Assembly: GCA_019638835.1 (NCBI GenBank)
Contig: JAHBTC010000015.1
Coordinates: 1 to 36,528 of the forward strand
DNA from: Fimbriimonadaceae bacterium
GTDB taxonomy: Bacteria; Armatimonadota; Fimbriimonadia; Fimbriimonadales; Fimbriimonadaceae
Direction of reading: 5' to 3'
Length of the DNA: 36,528 nucleotides
Part shown: positions 15,650 to 23,967 of the stretch, piece by piece
Layout of the letters: every line of letters begins with the position of its first letter
How positions within the stretch are numbered: position 1 is the stretch's first letter
The notes under the pieces: generated by a model
What the model saw: the letters and a program-made list of their open reading frames with translations, nothing else
What the model was told of the DNA's origin: nothing
Database searches by the model: none
Translations under genes and position numbers: made by a program

Positions 15650-15769
15650 CTTCGTCCGAAGTTCGATCGAGTAACTACTTGTCTGATTGGTCGTCTGTGG
15701 AGCGACGGGGGCGGGTGCGATTGCGGTGGATTAGAGGATTGCGAATCCAAGGAGGAAGCTAGTGGTCAT
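15650..15769 (-). pseudogene. in-frame upstream part of the S41 gene with a premature TAA
   Basis: Reading minus from ATG 15769 gives MTTSFLLGFAIL, then TAA, then STAIAPAPVAPQTTNQTSS and onward into the S41 coding frame without a shift. The hydrophobic start followed by an Ala/Pro/Thr linker is exactly what an exported S41 protease should have. The ATG sits six bases after the stop of the TetR gene, a normal operon spacing. So the original start of the peptidase was very probably 15769, with codon 13 now a stop. Confidence 0.7.
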
Positions 15770-15775
15770 ATTGCT

Positions 15776-16390
15776 TTACCGTTTGCGCTCGCACAAGACC
15801 CCGGCGAGCAAGAGGGAGATCATGGCGTCAAGCCGTTGGGTCACTTCGGCGGGTGAGCCGAGTTCATCCGGGCTGAGCGAGTACGGGATGAAGGCGTTGG
15901 TCGCCAAGAGCATGGCATCAGCAACCGCAGTGGGAGAATCTAGGTGAAAGGCCTGACTGGCTTTCCCTTCCTGTAAGAGAGATGCAATGAGCAGTCGTTC
16001 TTTTTGAAACATCTCGGCTCGTCGCTGCAAATAGGCAGGGCGCACGGCTTCGAACAGTTCATCAAGGCTTGTGGCGTACTCACGAACTCTTTGAAGGCGA
16101 CCTAACGCACGGTGACGCAGAACGCCAATCAGTCGATCCGACACCGTCATCGGGCATTCTGAGATCGCGTGCATCTCGGCAAACACGCCGTTCACGACAC
16201 GGCCGATGGATGAGAGACCGACGTCTTCTTTGTTCTTGAAGTGCAGATAGATCGTCCGACGACTGACCCGAGCCTCTTGAGCGATGTCCTCCATTGTCAT
16301 CTTCCGAAAGCCGAATCTCGCCATCAAGCGATCGGCGGCATCCAAGATTGAGTTTTCTGTGCTTCCGGACTGTTGTTCGAGAGCGGCCAT
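15776..16390 (-). CDS. TetR/AcrR-family transcriptional regulator
   Basis: This 204-residue repressor-like protein has an N-terminal TetR helix-turn-helix: ILDAADRLMARFGFRKMTMED, then IAQEARVSRRTIYLHFKNKED, about residues 15-60. The C-terminal ligand domain is helical and not assignable to a known ligand. The disrupted S41 peptidase gene follows after 6 bp, so the two form an operon. It is divergent from the thioredoxin-fold gene across a short intergenic region, where it may bind and control both units. Confidence 0.92.
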   Translation of the reverse strand: MAALEQQSGSTENSILDAADRLMARFGFRKMTMEDIAQEARVSRRTIYLHFKNKEDVGLSSIGRVVNGVFAEMHAISECPMTVSDRLIGVLRHRALGRLQRVREYATSLDELFEAVRPAYLQRRAEMFQKERLLIASLLQEGKASQAFHLDSPTAVADAMLLATNAFIPYSLSPDELGSPAEVTQRLDAMISLLLAGVLCERKR

Positions 16391-16410
16391 ATTCTTCAGA
16401 TACTCAAATA

Positions 16411-16430
16411 CACATTTTTCGTTTTATGTG
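16411..16430. promoter_or_regulatory. possible TetR operator half-sites
   Basis: CACAT and ATGTG form a 5-bp inverted repeat separated by 10 mostly T residues, in the 77-bp region between the divergent tetR and thioredoxin-like genes. The repeat is short and may be chance. Location is the main argument. Confidence 0.25.
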
Positions 16431-16467
16431 CAGAGCGAATTGGGTCTGTTTTCTTTGTTTGGACCTA

Positions 16468-17040
16468 ATGAGAATCGGGTATCCCCGGGGAATGCAACGT
16501 GTTTTGCTCCTTATCGCGCTACTTAGCAGCCTCGGTATTCCCGTCGTCGCATCAGCGGCGGAATCGACGGGGCAGATATTGCGCGCGGCGAGCGTACGGG
16601 CATTGAGTGAGCACAAGAACATCTTTCTGATGTTTCATGCATCGTGGTGTGGCTGGTGCCATCGGCTAGACGACTTCCTGACCAAGACTGATGAAGGCAA
16701 GCTTGTTGCCGATCAATTCGTAATCGTTCACATCACGGTACTTGAAGATCAGGCGCACAAGGCTGACGAGAACCCCGGTGGTGCGGAGCTACTCAAGAAA
16801 CTGGGTGGGGAAGGCTCAGGAATTCCGTACTTCGCGGTACTCAGCCCGAATCTGGACACCATGATTACCAGCAACCCGGAAATCAATGGGCCCGGCAACA
16901 TTGGATATCCGGTCGCCCGAGAAGAAATCACTCACTTCATGCGAATGCTATCGATCGGAGCCCCGAATTTGTCCTTCAGTCAACGCAACGCAATTGTCCG
17001 AGCGTTGAGCCACGCCGGGCAGGCATTGACAGGAGGATAG
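16468..17040 (+). CDS. exported thioredoxin-fold protein (CGWC active site)
   Basis: This protein of about 190 residues has a signal peptide (RVLLLIALLSSLGIPVVASAAE) and a thioredoxin-like domain with the redox motif in FHASWCGWCHRLDDF. It then has FVIVHITVLEDQ, and the cis-proline region GIPYFAVLSP. It resembles DUF255/thioredoxin_7-type proteins that reduce or isomerise disulfides outside the cytoplasm. I chose ATG 16468, with TTTGGA in front; ATG 16492 would give a shorter signal peptide. The longer frame starting at 16294 runs antisense through tetR and is not believable. The gene is divergent from tetR. Confidence 0.85.
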   Translation: MRIGYPRGMQRVLLLIALLSSLGIPVVASAAESTGQILRAASVRALSEHKNIFLMFHASWCGWCHRLDDFLTKTDEGKLVADQFVIVHITVLEDQAHKADENPGGAELLKKLGGEGSGIPYFAVLSPNLDTMITSNPEINGPGNIGYPVAREEITHFMRMLSIGAPNLSFSQRNAIVRALSHAGQALTGG

Positions 17041-17046
17041 AGTGCT

Positions 17047-17062
17047 GGCGTGACTACACGCC
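17047..17062. terminator. shared hairpin between the thioredoxin-like gene and the 49-codon gene
   Basis: GGCGTG-ACTA-CACGCC is a perfect 6-bp stem with a tetraloop. It starts 7 bases after the thioredoxin-like stop codon and contains, in its loop, the TAG stop of the convergent 49-codon gene. Confidence 0.55.
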
Positions 17063-17203
17063 CTGCTTTCGGATTCGCTTGCTGGACTTTTTTGGCGCAA
17101 GTTTGCCGGCCTGATCAGCCTGTTTGAGCGGTTGCGGCTTTGTAGGATTCTGTTTGAGCGCGTCTACTTTCGCTTTGATTTCGGCCTTTGAGAGTCGTCG
17201 CAT
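17054..17203 (-). CDS. 49-residue basic small protein (unannotated type)
   Basis: Reading minus from ATG 17203 gives a 49-residue Lys/Arg/Gln-rich protein beginning MRRLSKAEIKAKVDALKQ, with PTKPQPLKQADQAGKL and ending KKSSKRIRKQGV. The N-terminal 18 residues are predicted amphipathic helix, and the tail is strongly positive, which suggests nucleic-acid or ribosome contact. Codon choice resembles that of neighbouring genes. It is divergent from the GH95-like gene, and its stop lies inside a hairpin shared with the convergent gene. No family is recognised. The evidence for reality is composition and context only. Confidence 0.5.
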   Translation of the reverse strand: MRRLSKAEIKAKVDALKQNPTKPQPLKQADQAGKLAPKKSSKRIRKQGV

Positions 17204-17298
17204 AAGTGAAAGAACGTTCTAAGACACCAAAACGGTTTCATAGCCTCATTGTTCGAAGTGACTTTGTCGAATACCAGCAGTTTGGTAAGGTGAAATCC

Positions 17299-19596
17299 AT
17301 GCTTCTCGGCCTTCTTATGGCTTCAATCAGTGACCCAGGAGTGCTCAAAGCTCCCCACTTCGAAATGAAACTCGAGGCCCCGATTCGAACTTGGGATGAA
17401 GGCATTCCGCTCGGGAATGGCTTATTGGGTGGCTTGCTTTGGGGAGGTGGAAGTTCGATCAACGTCTCTTTGGATCGTGGCGACCTTTGGGGTGAGCGTC
17501 CGGCGAAGGGGATGCGTTGGGAAGAGTTCAAGTATCGTCGCTTAATTGAGTTGGTACGGGCCAATGACCGGGCGGCGATTGACGACATTTTTGAGCGCGC
17601 GTACAACGATGTCCATCCTTCAAAACTCCCGGCAGGCCGTCTCGTCATTGAACTTGGTGATCGTACAGAGATTTCTTCCTTTGGATTGAACCTAAAGGGC
17701 GCTCAAGGACTTGTCAATCTTGCGGATCAATCTCAGGTGAAAGCGATTTGGAGCGCAGACGAGAAGGCAGGCGTTTTTCATATCCCTGGCGGAGCAAGCA
17801 TCAGTTTGAGACTGATGACTCCGGCGATGGTTGCAGGAGCCGGCGCGACTGACACCGGCCCAGACAGCGGAGGCGTGGCAGCCCTCGGCTACCCGACCGC
17901 GAGTTTCGGAAGTGAGGGTGACGTGATTTGGTACGAGCAAGAGGCCGCAGACGGTCTTCGATACGCTGTGGTTGCGGGCAAAAAGCAACTCGCAGACGAA
18001 TGGCGGGTTGTCGCGACTGTCACCTCAAACATAGACGGCTCTGAGCCGGTCGCGATTGGGAAAGAGAGAGTGAAGGCGACACTTCAAAAAACGGAATTAG
18101 AGATTGTTTCCCCCCATCGCCAATGGTGGGAGAGATTTTGGGAATCGTCGGCCCTTGCTATTCCGGACGAGCGAATTCAAGACCATTACGAGTTTGTTCG
18201 CTACCTTTATGGCGCAGGTTCTCGTCGCGGGGCGCCGCCCATGCCTCTGCAAGGGGTGTGGACGGCCGATGCAGGCAACTTACCGCCATGGAAAGGCGAC
18301 TATCACAACGATCTGAATACCCAGATGACGTATATGGGCTACCAAGGGTCAGGCGATTTCGACTCTGGCCTGTCGTATCTGGACTTCCTTTGGGATCGCC
18401 GAGATCGGTTTCGCCAGTTCGCACGAGAATTCTATGAGACGGATGGGTTGTCCACGCCGGGAGTGATGACGATATCGGGGCACCCTCTCGCAGGCTGGGT
18501 TCAATACAGTCTCTCTCCCACCATGACAGCGTGGAGTGCGCACCTGTTTTATTTGCACTGGCGCTACACCGCCGACGAGAAGTTTCTGCGTGAACGGGCA
18601 TACCCGTGGTGCCGGGAAGCAGGACAATGCATTGCGGCACTTCTCAAAGAAGATGGTGACGGCAACTTAGCTCTTCCGCTCTCCTCATCTCCAGAGATCT
18701 TTGACAACTCGAATCGAGCCTGGCTCAAGCCAAACAGCAACTATGACTTGATGAGTATGCGAATGCTGTTTCTGAGTCTGGTGGAGATGGCAACGGCATC
18801 GGGGGATGTCGCTGAGGCCGCTAAATGGCAATCGCTTTCGGATCGGCTTGGTGACTATCACGTTCGGGAGGACGGGACGTTGAAACTCAACTCGGTGGAG
18901 GACTTGCCGGGTAGCCACCGGCATCTCTCCAACTTAATGGGAATCCACCCCTTCAACCTCATCAACATAGAGCAAGGATTTCAGGCGCGGCGGCAGATTT
19001 CTCGTTCGCTGATGGAATGGGAGAACTTTGGGACTCAGGCGTGGACTGGTTACTCGTTCAGTTGGATGGCCGCACTCCAGGCAAGGGTAGGGAATGGTGA
19101 TGCGGCATTTCGGTACCTTGACATCTATGCTCGGGCGTTTGTCTTGCGGAACGGATTTCATGCAAACGGGGACCAGAGCGGCGAAGGATATTCGGGCTTC
19201 CGATATCGCCCGTTCACATTAGAAGGAAACTTCTTAGCAATGAACGCCGTGCACGAAATGCTGCTACAGAGTTGGAGCCCAACGCCTGGAATCCTAGACT
19301 CCGAGGTGATTCGCGTGTTTCCGGCCGTACCTGACGCTTGGCAAGACGCATCTTTCCGCGATCTTCGAGCCGAAGGCGGGTATCGGGTGTCCGCATCTCG
19401 AGAAGGCGGAGTTACGAAATCAGTTTCGATCACGGCGAACCGTGATACAAGCTTACGGGTACTAGACAACTTCCCCGCGAATCTTGAGTGGTCTGTCACT
19501 CCAGAAAAGCGGGGCCGCTACCTTATATTCAAGATGAGAAAGAATCAAACACTGAATGGGCTGGCGAGCAGACAGACGAGTTATGTGGGTGATTAG
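17299..19596 (+). CDS. GH95-like glycoside hydrolase
   Basis: This carbohydrate-active enzyme of about 765 residues is related to GH95 (alpha-L-fucosidase/galactosidase) proteins. The N-terminal domain starts with EGIPLGNGLLGGLLWGG and SLDRGDLWGE. The alpha/alpha barrel contains LQGVWTAD and HNDLNTQMTY (Asn337, Asn340), SSSPEIFDN (Glu466, matching the family's general acid region) and LEGNFLAMNA. In GH95 the last motif usually reads DGNFG with a catalytic Asp; here the position is Glu642. The C-terminal beta domain includes the family's VIRVFPAVPDAWQDASFRDL. I place the start at ATG 17299, preceded by GTAAGGTG; the first residues could form a short, atypical signal peptide. The frame from 17206 is a longer alternative. 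Sugar specificity is not assignable. Confidence 0.82.
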   Translation: MLLGLLMASISDPGVLKAPHFEMKLEAPIRTWDEGIPLGNGLLGGLLWGGGSSINVSLDRGDLWGERPAKGMRWEEFKYRRLIELVRANDRAAIDDIFERAYNDVHPSKLPAGRLVIELGDRTEISSFGLNLKGAQGLVNLADQSQVKAIWSADEKAGVFHIPGGASISLRLMTPAMVAGAGATDTGPDSGGVAALGYPTASFGSEGDVIWYEQEAADGLRYAVVAGKKQLADEWRVVATVTSNIDGSEPVAIGKERVKATLQKTELEIVSPHRQWWERFWESSALAIPDERIQDHYEFVRYLYGAGSRRGAPPMPLQGVWTADAGNLPPWKGDYHNDLNTQMTYMGYQGSGDFDSGLSYLDFLWDRRDRFRQFAREFYETDGLSTPGVMTISGHPLAGWVQYSLSPTMTAWSAHLFYLHWRYTADEKFLRERAYPWCREAGQCIAALLKEDGDGNLALPLSSSPEIFDNSNRAWLKPNSNYDLMSMRMLFLSLVEMATASGDVAEAAKWQSLSDRLGDYHVREDGTLKLNSVEDLPGSHRHLSNLMGIHPFNLINIEQGFQARRQISRSLMEWENFGTQAWTGYSFSWMAALQARVGNGDAAFRYLDIYARAFVLRNGFHANGDQSGEGYSGFRYRPFTLEGNFLAMNAVHEMLLQSWSPTPGILDSEVIRVFPAVPDAWQDASFRDLRAEGGYRVSASREGGVTKSVSITANRDTSLRVLDNFPANLEWSVTPEKRGRYLIFKMRKNQTLNGLASRQTSYVGD

Positions 19597-19598
19597 CG

Positions 19599-20054
19599 AT
19601 GAGTATGGATGAGCCAACGGAAGTATGGGCACGTTCGGACATCAAGATGATGCTCGATTTGCTTCCAATCATGGAGCAACCCGGATTTCGGGTTGTCGAG
19701 TGGGTGAAGCGCACCGACATCGCTCCGGATGATCCGTTCACTCATGATCGGGTGTATCACCCCGTAATCGATCGTTTTTGGCATCTTTGCTACGCCACAA
19801 GTTGCTACATCGCTCCATACGATCCGCTCCCCGAGGATAAGACTCCCGAAGGTATCAAGTTTTGCACCCTCGGGATGTCCTTTGCCGAAGACTATTTTGC
19901 TGCCGCGACACTCAATCAAGTTCGCCGCTACCTCCTCTTGATCACACGAAGTGAGAGGTTCTGCGATGGATTTATCCAAGGCGAGTTTGAGTGCGGAAAA
20001 ATGCTTAGCGCCTTCCGCCGAGTTCGTGAACTTTATGAAGCAGAAGCGAAGTAA
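19599..20054 (+). CDS. DUF6508-like protein
   Basis: This 151-residue, probably cytoplasmic protein has a helical pattern recalling DUF6508. VWARSDIKMMLDLLPIMEQP is at the start, a mid-part mentions PYDPLPE, and the C-terminal signature is NQVRRYLLLITRSERFCDG with FIQGEFECGKMLSAFRRVREL. The family has no known function. It starts two bases after the GH95-like stop codon, so it is probably co-translated with it, and it ends one base from the convergent DinB-like gene. Family assignment is from pattern memory only. Confidence 0.6.
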   Translation: MSMDEPTEVWARSDIKMMLDLLPIMEQPGFRVVEWVKRTDIAPDDPFTHDRVYHPVIDRFWHLCYATSCYIAPYDPLPEDKTPEGIKFCTLGMSFAEDYFAAATLNQVRRYLLLITRSERFCDGFIQGEFECGKMLSAFRRVRELYEAEAK

Positions 20055-20055
20055 T

Positions 20056-20553
20056 TTATTCCCATTCTTCCGGACCGCGCCACAACTCCCAGATGTGGGA
20101 TTCGCACCACTCCTCGGAAGGATCTTCTCCCGCCAACCGCAGGCCCAACAAGATCAATCCCGCGTGATAGCCCTCATGCCAGACCATATGTTGCATAAAG
20201 AGAACGGCATTGTCGTAAGGGCCAAACTTGCCTCCACTCTTGAGTCCGGCTTCCGTAGCCTCCCGCACAGCTCTTTCGCTTACGGTGAGTTGGCGTCGAA
20301 TTTCGTCAAGATCTTCGATCGGAACCCCCATCGCGCCATCGTCCATTAATGCGTCTCCAAGGGTTTTGGCGAGTTCGGGCATACATTTGGAGAGCCACCA
20401 GTAGCGAACCTCGTGGATGTGGGCGAGTTGATAATCAAGCGTCCAACCGTCTGAAGAAGGTTTTGCCTTTCGGTTCGTCTCGTTCACGAGACCAGCGAGC
20501 GAATCGATGATCTTGGCCTGTCGGTCCCACGATTCGAGTAAGAGTTCCGTCAC
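20056..20553 (-). CDS. DinB-like protein (second copy)
   Basis: This 165-residue four-helix protein has the DinB-superfamily metal-site pattern: YQLAHIHEVRYWWLSKC after helix 2 (His in LAHIHE) and MQHMVWHEGYHAGLILLGLR in the third conserved segment (several His, with HxxxH). Such proteins usually bind Ni or Zn through three His; their enzymatic roles are varied. It is only distantly similar to the copy at 6973-7449, so they are not a recent duplication. It converges on the DUF6508-like gene with a single base between stops. Confidence 0.8.
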   Translation of the reverse strand: MTELLLESWDRQAKIIDSLAGLVNETNRKAKPSSDGWTLDYQLAHIHEVRYWWLSKCMPELAKTLGDALMDDGAMGVPIEDLDEIRRQLTVSERAVREATEAGLKSGGKFGPYDNAVLFMQHMVWHEGYHAGLILLGLRLAGEDPSEEWCESHIWELWRGPEEWE

Positions 20554-21003
20554 ACAATCAGTATAGCAGACGGATGTCTACTTTTACCACTTGCTGGCTC
20601 TAAGTTGATTCAGCGATAAAGGAGTGTAAGATTTCAAGATTAGCTTGCCTACTTGCTTTCCCGTGGCAAGAACTAATCAATCTTGAATAGACCCTCTAAG
20701 ATTGGTATCCGAATTCCTACAAAGGGCTGTTCATCCTTGGTTTCGACTTCGAAGTCGTCGATTGCCCAAGATAAACTTCACAGATTCCTCGGAAGTGTTC
20801 AATCGATCGTTCGACTGGATGTTTGAGTATCTGATCAATGCCATTCTGTGGCGTGCAACTCCTCACGCGCTGCTTGCTAAGCTGCCGCCGCATACAAAGG
20901 GCGTATAAACCTAAGGTGCATAGTTCGGGCCGTGAATTCCCAGTCTGTCCGCAGCAAGGAACTAGGCTGCCTTGTGTTGCTCATGGCAACCACATCAAAG
21001 ATT
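20554..21003. other. gene-poor region between the DinB-like gene and tRNA-Leu
   Basis: About 450 bp without a convincing gene. It holds an imperfect inverted repeat (20633-20687). The only long open frame is a 68-codon one starting with TTG at 20702, and it has no recognisable domain. I could not match the stretch to tmRNA, SRP RNA, RNase P RNA or 6S RNA by eye. A structured RNA or an untranslated leader is possible. Confidence 0.5.
20633..20687. repeat. imperfect long inverted repeat
   Basis: TTCAAGATT (20633-20641) pairs with AATCTTGAA (20679-20687), and CTTGCC (20644-20649) pairs with GGCAAG (20665-20670) inside it. There is an unpaired stretch of 2 bases on one side and 8 on the other. 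The loop is 15 nt. Two nested perfect stems suggest a folded RNA or a protein site. Confidence 0.5.
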
Positions 21004-21090
21004 TGGTGCCCAGGAATGGACTCGAACCATCACCCCCTTGCGAGGACTAGTACCTGAAACTAGCGCGTCTACCAATTTCGCCACCTGGGC
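21004..21090 (-). tRNA. tRNA-Leu (anticodon CAG)
   Basis: Read on the minus strand this is a class II tRNA. The acceptor stem GCCCAGG / CCTGGGC is perfect, and the discriminator A and CCA are encoded. The anticodon loop TTCAGGT within CTAGT/ACTAG gives anticodon CAG (Leu, CUG codons). The long variable arm and the T-loop GGTTCGAGTCC are normal. Confidence 0.95.
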
Positions 21091-21130
21091 ACAGATGGAA
21101 GTCAAAGTATGACAGCCCAGCAGGTTGGGG

Positions 21131-22099
21131 TTAGGCCCCCTTCTTTAGGCGATCCATGGCGAGTCCACGTGCGGCATCAAGTGTCGCGGCCTCGGCCGTG
21201 AGTGAAACGATCCAATGGCCACTTCGCCGTACAATCACTTTCAGAAATCTGTCTTCGTCGCGAATCTTGCGGCGAACGATGGCTTCAAACGCATCGTCTG
21301 TTTTTTTGCCTTCAATAAACTCCACTTCGAAGTCCGCCGTCCCTTGAACGGCGTCAAGTGCGGTCTGCTCATCAGAGATTTCCGGTGCTTCAACTTTTCT
21401 TTGTCGCACGTCCAGAACCCAGTTAATCTCGTCTTCGTAGCGCATCGCTCGCAGGATCGCCGTGTCGTCTGCTCGCGGCTCCAATCCAATTTGAGGCAAA
21501 AAAGGCGCCCTTGAATCCACGCCAAATGGCACGCCGAGGATTGAGTAAGTTCCAGTGTTTCCAAACTTGTTCGCGAGTTCAGCGGGCGGATCGTTGTCAC
21601 CCCATTTGCTGTCGCGAAGTGAAGTGAATGCGTTAGCGTACTGACTCGCGGAATAGGACACCCAAATCGCTTCGTATGCGTGGGTCTCCGTACGAAAAGC
21701 CGCTGAGTTGAAATATATCGAGATCACATTGTTCGTCGCGCCGGGGCCGAGCATCGAACCGGTCACCGAAACGAAAGGCAACTCACCCAACTTTGTCTTC
21801 TGGGTCAGAAAAAGTTGCGCGGCAAAAGTTCGATTGGTGCGCTGTGCACGGTCGTGAAGGTCAAGAAAATCCTCGGAGTCCGGTACGTTCGCGAGACCCG
21901 ATAAGTCGGTCTTCATGATGCGGATCGCTTCGACGAACGCGTCACCGTCCTTCACCTCTCCCGACCATACGGTTGTGTTGCCTTCCTCCGTCTTCGGCAA
22001 GTTGATCGGTACGTTGATTTTCCAGCCATCAAAGTCCTGCACGACCGAATGGGCGGCAGCAGAGCAAGCAAGAAGCAGGATGAAAGAGGCCAGACGCAT
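21131..22099 (-). CDS. secreted protein of unknown function
   Basis: This 322-residue protein has a signal peptide (LASFILLLACSAAAHS). The body looks like two related alpha/beta domains. The first starts DFDGWKINVPINLP, and the second region has GTADFEVEFIEGKK with VIVRRSGHWIVSLT; both contain alternating strands and charged helices. No family was recognised. It is divergent from pilB across a 90-bp spacer and follows tRNA-Leu on the same strand side. Confidence 0.8.
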   Translation of the reverse strand: MRLASFILLLACSAAAHSVVQDFDGWKINVPINLPKTEEGNTTVWSGEVKDGDAFVEAIRIMKTDLSGLANVPDSEDFLDLHDRAQRTNRTFAAQLFLTQKTKLGELPFVSVTGSMLGPGATNNVISIYFNSAAFRTETHAYEAIWVSYSASQYANAFTSLRDSKWGDNDPPAELANKFGNTGTYSILGVPFGVDSRAPFLPQIGLEPRADDTAILRAMRYEDEINWVLDVRQRKVEAPEISDEQTALDAVQGTADFEVEFIEGKKTDDAFEAIVRRKIRDEDRFLKVIVRRSGHWIVSLTAEAATLDAARGLAMDRLKKGA

Positions 22100-22189
22100 G
22101 AAGTGCTAGACGCCCCAAGTGCGATGCCAGATTCGCCTACCCAGTAGGAATGCCAGGGTCTTCGAGTTCCCGAATGTGGAACGAGACTC

Positions 22190-23920
22190 GTGGCGATGTT
22201 GACGGGCGACGTGTTCGTGAGCGAAGGGCTCATCACGGACGATCAACTCCAATTGGCGATTGCCAAACAGTTGGAGTTGGGCGGCACCGAACCAATTGCG
22301 CGTGTCATGGTGGACATGGGCATCATCTCCGAGCGTGATCGAGTGCGTCTCATGGGGAAGGTTTGGGGAATCACATTTGCCGACGTTTCCACCGTAACGC
22401 CCGAAGCGGATGCGATCGGCCTCGTTACCGCCCAGACCGCCAAACGATTCAAGTGCCTTCCGCTTGCCCGACGCGGAGACAAGTTGATCGTTGCGATGGC
22501 AAATCCGCTCGATGTATTCGTCATTGACGAATTGCGGATGAACACCGGCCTCGAAATCGAACCTGTTATCGGCGTCGAGAGCGACATCCTGGAATCGGTG
22601 GGAGCGATCTATAAGGTCGAAACCAGCAATGTAAGCGAAGCCCTGCAAGGGATGATGAAGGACTTTGATGGCGACATGGCCATCCAGTCCGGCGATGACG
22701 AAGAGGATATCTCGGCCGACCAACTCAAGGCGATGGGAGAGGATGCTCCTATCGTGCGCCTCGCCAACCTCATCGTCAATCAAGCCGTTGCCGATGGCGC
22801 GAGTGACATCCATATTGAACCGCGTCGTGACGGGTTGGTGGTGCGCCTTCGTGTGGACGGCATCATGTTGGAGGCGATGCGCCTGCCGAAAAAGGTAATC
22901 GCGCCCCTTACTAGCCGATTCAAGATCGTCGCTAACATGGATATCGCGGAAAAACGTGCGCCCCAAGACGCCCGCATTTCGGCCGTGATCAACGGCAAAG
23001 AGTACGATTTCCGTGTCAACACGCTTCCGCTTATTTACGGCGAGAAGATCGTCATGCGCGTCCTCGATAAGGGCGGTATCAGCATCGGTTTGAGCAAACT
23101 TGGCTTCCTTGAGCACAACCTGAAGATGCTCGAAGATATGGCTCAGCGATCCTATGGCATTGTGTTGGTGACCGGGCCGACAGGGTCTGGAAAGTCCACG
23201 ACGCTTTACTCGCTGATCAACCAGACCAACGACGGCCTCAAGAACATCGTTACGATTGAAGATCCGGTCGAATACGAACTCGAAAGTATCAACCAATGTA
23301 GCGTGAACAACCGCGCGGGGATGACCTTCGCGGCAGGTTTGCGCGCCATGCTCCGCCAAGACCCTGACGTCATCATGGTCGGTGAGATGCGGGATAACGA
23401 GACCGCGACAATTGCCATGGAAGCGGCATTGACCGGTCACTTAGTGTTCAGCACACTCCACACAAACGACGCGCCCAGTGCCCCGACGCGCTTGATCGAC
23501 ATGGATGTCGAGCCGTTCTTGATCTCGTCATCCATCGTCGGAGTTCTGGCGCAACGTCTGATCCGCGTCATCTGCCCAAAATGCAAAGAGAGTTACACGA
23601 CCTCTCGGGAGAGTCTCTTGCGATACGGATTCCCGGTTCCGGAAGAGGTCGGTGCCGAAACAGGTGGGGAGGTCACATTGTTCCGTGGTGCTGGTTGCGA
23701 CCACTGTAAGGGAACTGGGTTCAAGGGCCGAAGCGGCATTCACGAAATGCTGGAAGTTTCGGACGAGATCCGAGATCTGATCTTGCACGGTCAGCCCGCC
23801 CACATCATACGCAAAACGGCGCTGGAGCAAGGAATGAAGACGCTTCAGATGGATGCGGTTCAGAAGATTCTTATGGGTAACACGTCGGTAGATGAAGTCT
23901 TGAGGGTCGTTTACTCCTAA
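22190..23920 (+). CDS. pilB: type IV pilus extension ATPase PilB (GspE family)
   Basis: This 576-residue cytoplasmic motor drives pilus assembly. An N-terminal GSPII_E_N-like domain opens with LTGDVFVSEGLITDDQ. The ATPase core holds Walker A GPTGSGKST (about 329-337), the Asp box TIEDPVEYEL, Walker B-like DPDVIMVGEMRD, and the His box TGHLVFSTLHTNDA. The tetra-cysteine zinc module typical of PilB/GspE is present: CPKC and, later, CDHCKGTGFKGR. The start is GTG 22190, with GGAACGAG at good spacing; ATG 22196 is two codons in. HDOD and pilT genes follow on the same strand, a natural operon for pilus dynamics. Confidence 0.96.
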   Translation: MAMLTGDVFVSEGLITDDQLQLAIAKQLELGGTEPIARVMVDMGIISERDRVRLMGKVWGITFADVSTVTPEADAIGLVTAQTAKRFKCLPLARRGDKLIVAMANPLDVFVIDELRMNTGLEIEPVIGVESDILESVGAIYKVETSNVSEALQGMMKDFDGDMAIQSGDDEEDISADQLKAMGEDAPIVRLANLIVNQAVADGASDIHIEPRRDGLVVRLRVDGIMLEAMRLPKKVIAPLTSRFKIVANMDIAEKRAPQDARISAVINGKEYDFRVNTLPLIYGEKIVMRVLDKGGISIGLSKLGFLEHNLKMLEDMAQRSYGIVLVTGPTGSGKSTTLYSLINQTNDGLKNIVTIEDPVEYELESINQCSVNNRAGMTFAAGLRAMLRQDPDVIMVGEMRDNETATIAMEAALTGHLVFSTLHTNDAPSAPTRLIDMDVEPFLISSSIVGVLAQRLIRVICPKCKESYTTSRESLLRYGFPVPEEVGAETGGEVTLFRGAGCDHCKGTGFKGRSGIHEMLEVSDEIRDLILHGQPAHIIRKTALEQGMKTLQMDAVQKILMGNTSVDEVLRVVYS

Positions 23921-23967
23921 TCCTTCGCCCGATTTGAACCGAAAACAAGAAGAGGAAAAACAACGGA

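Noticed and set aside
16294-16467. long N-terminal extension of the thioredoxin-like gene
   Set aside because: It is antisense to the HTH part of tetR and would hide the signal peptide in the middle of the protein.
20702-20908. 68-codon frame starting with TTG in the gene-poor region
   Set aside because: No Shine-Dalgarno sequence, no known domain, and weak codon pattern; kept only as a possibility in the description of the region.
20838-21050. 70-codon plus-strand frame
   Set aside because: It runs into tRNA-Leu, so it cannot be a real gene as it stands.
22106-23440. 444-codon open frame on the minus strand
   Set aside because: It is the antisense of the highly conserved pilB frame and shows no domain.
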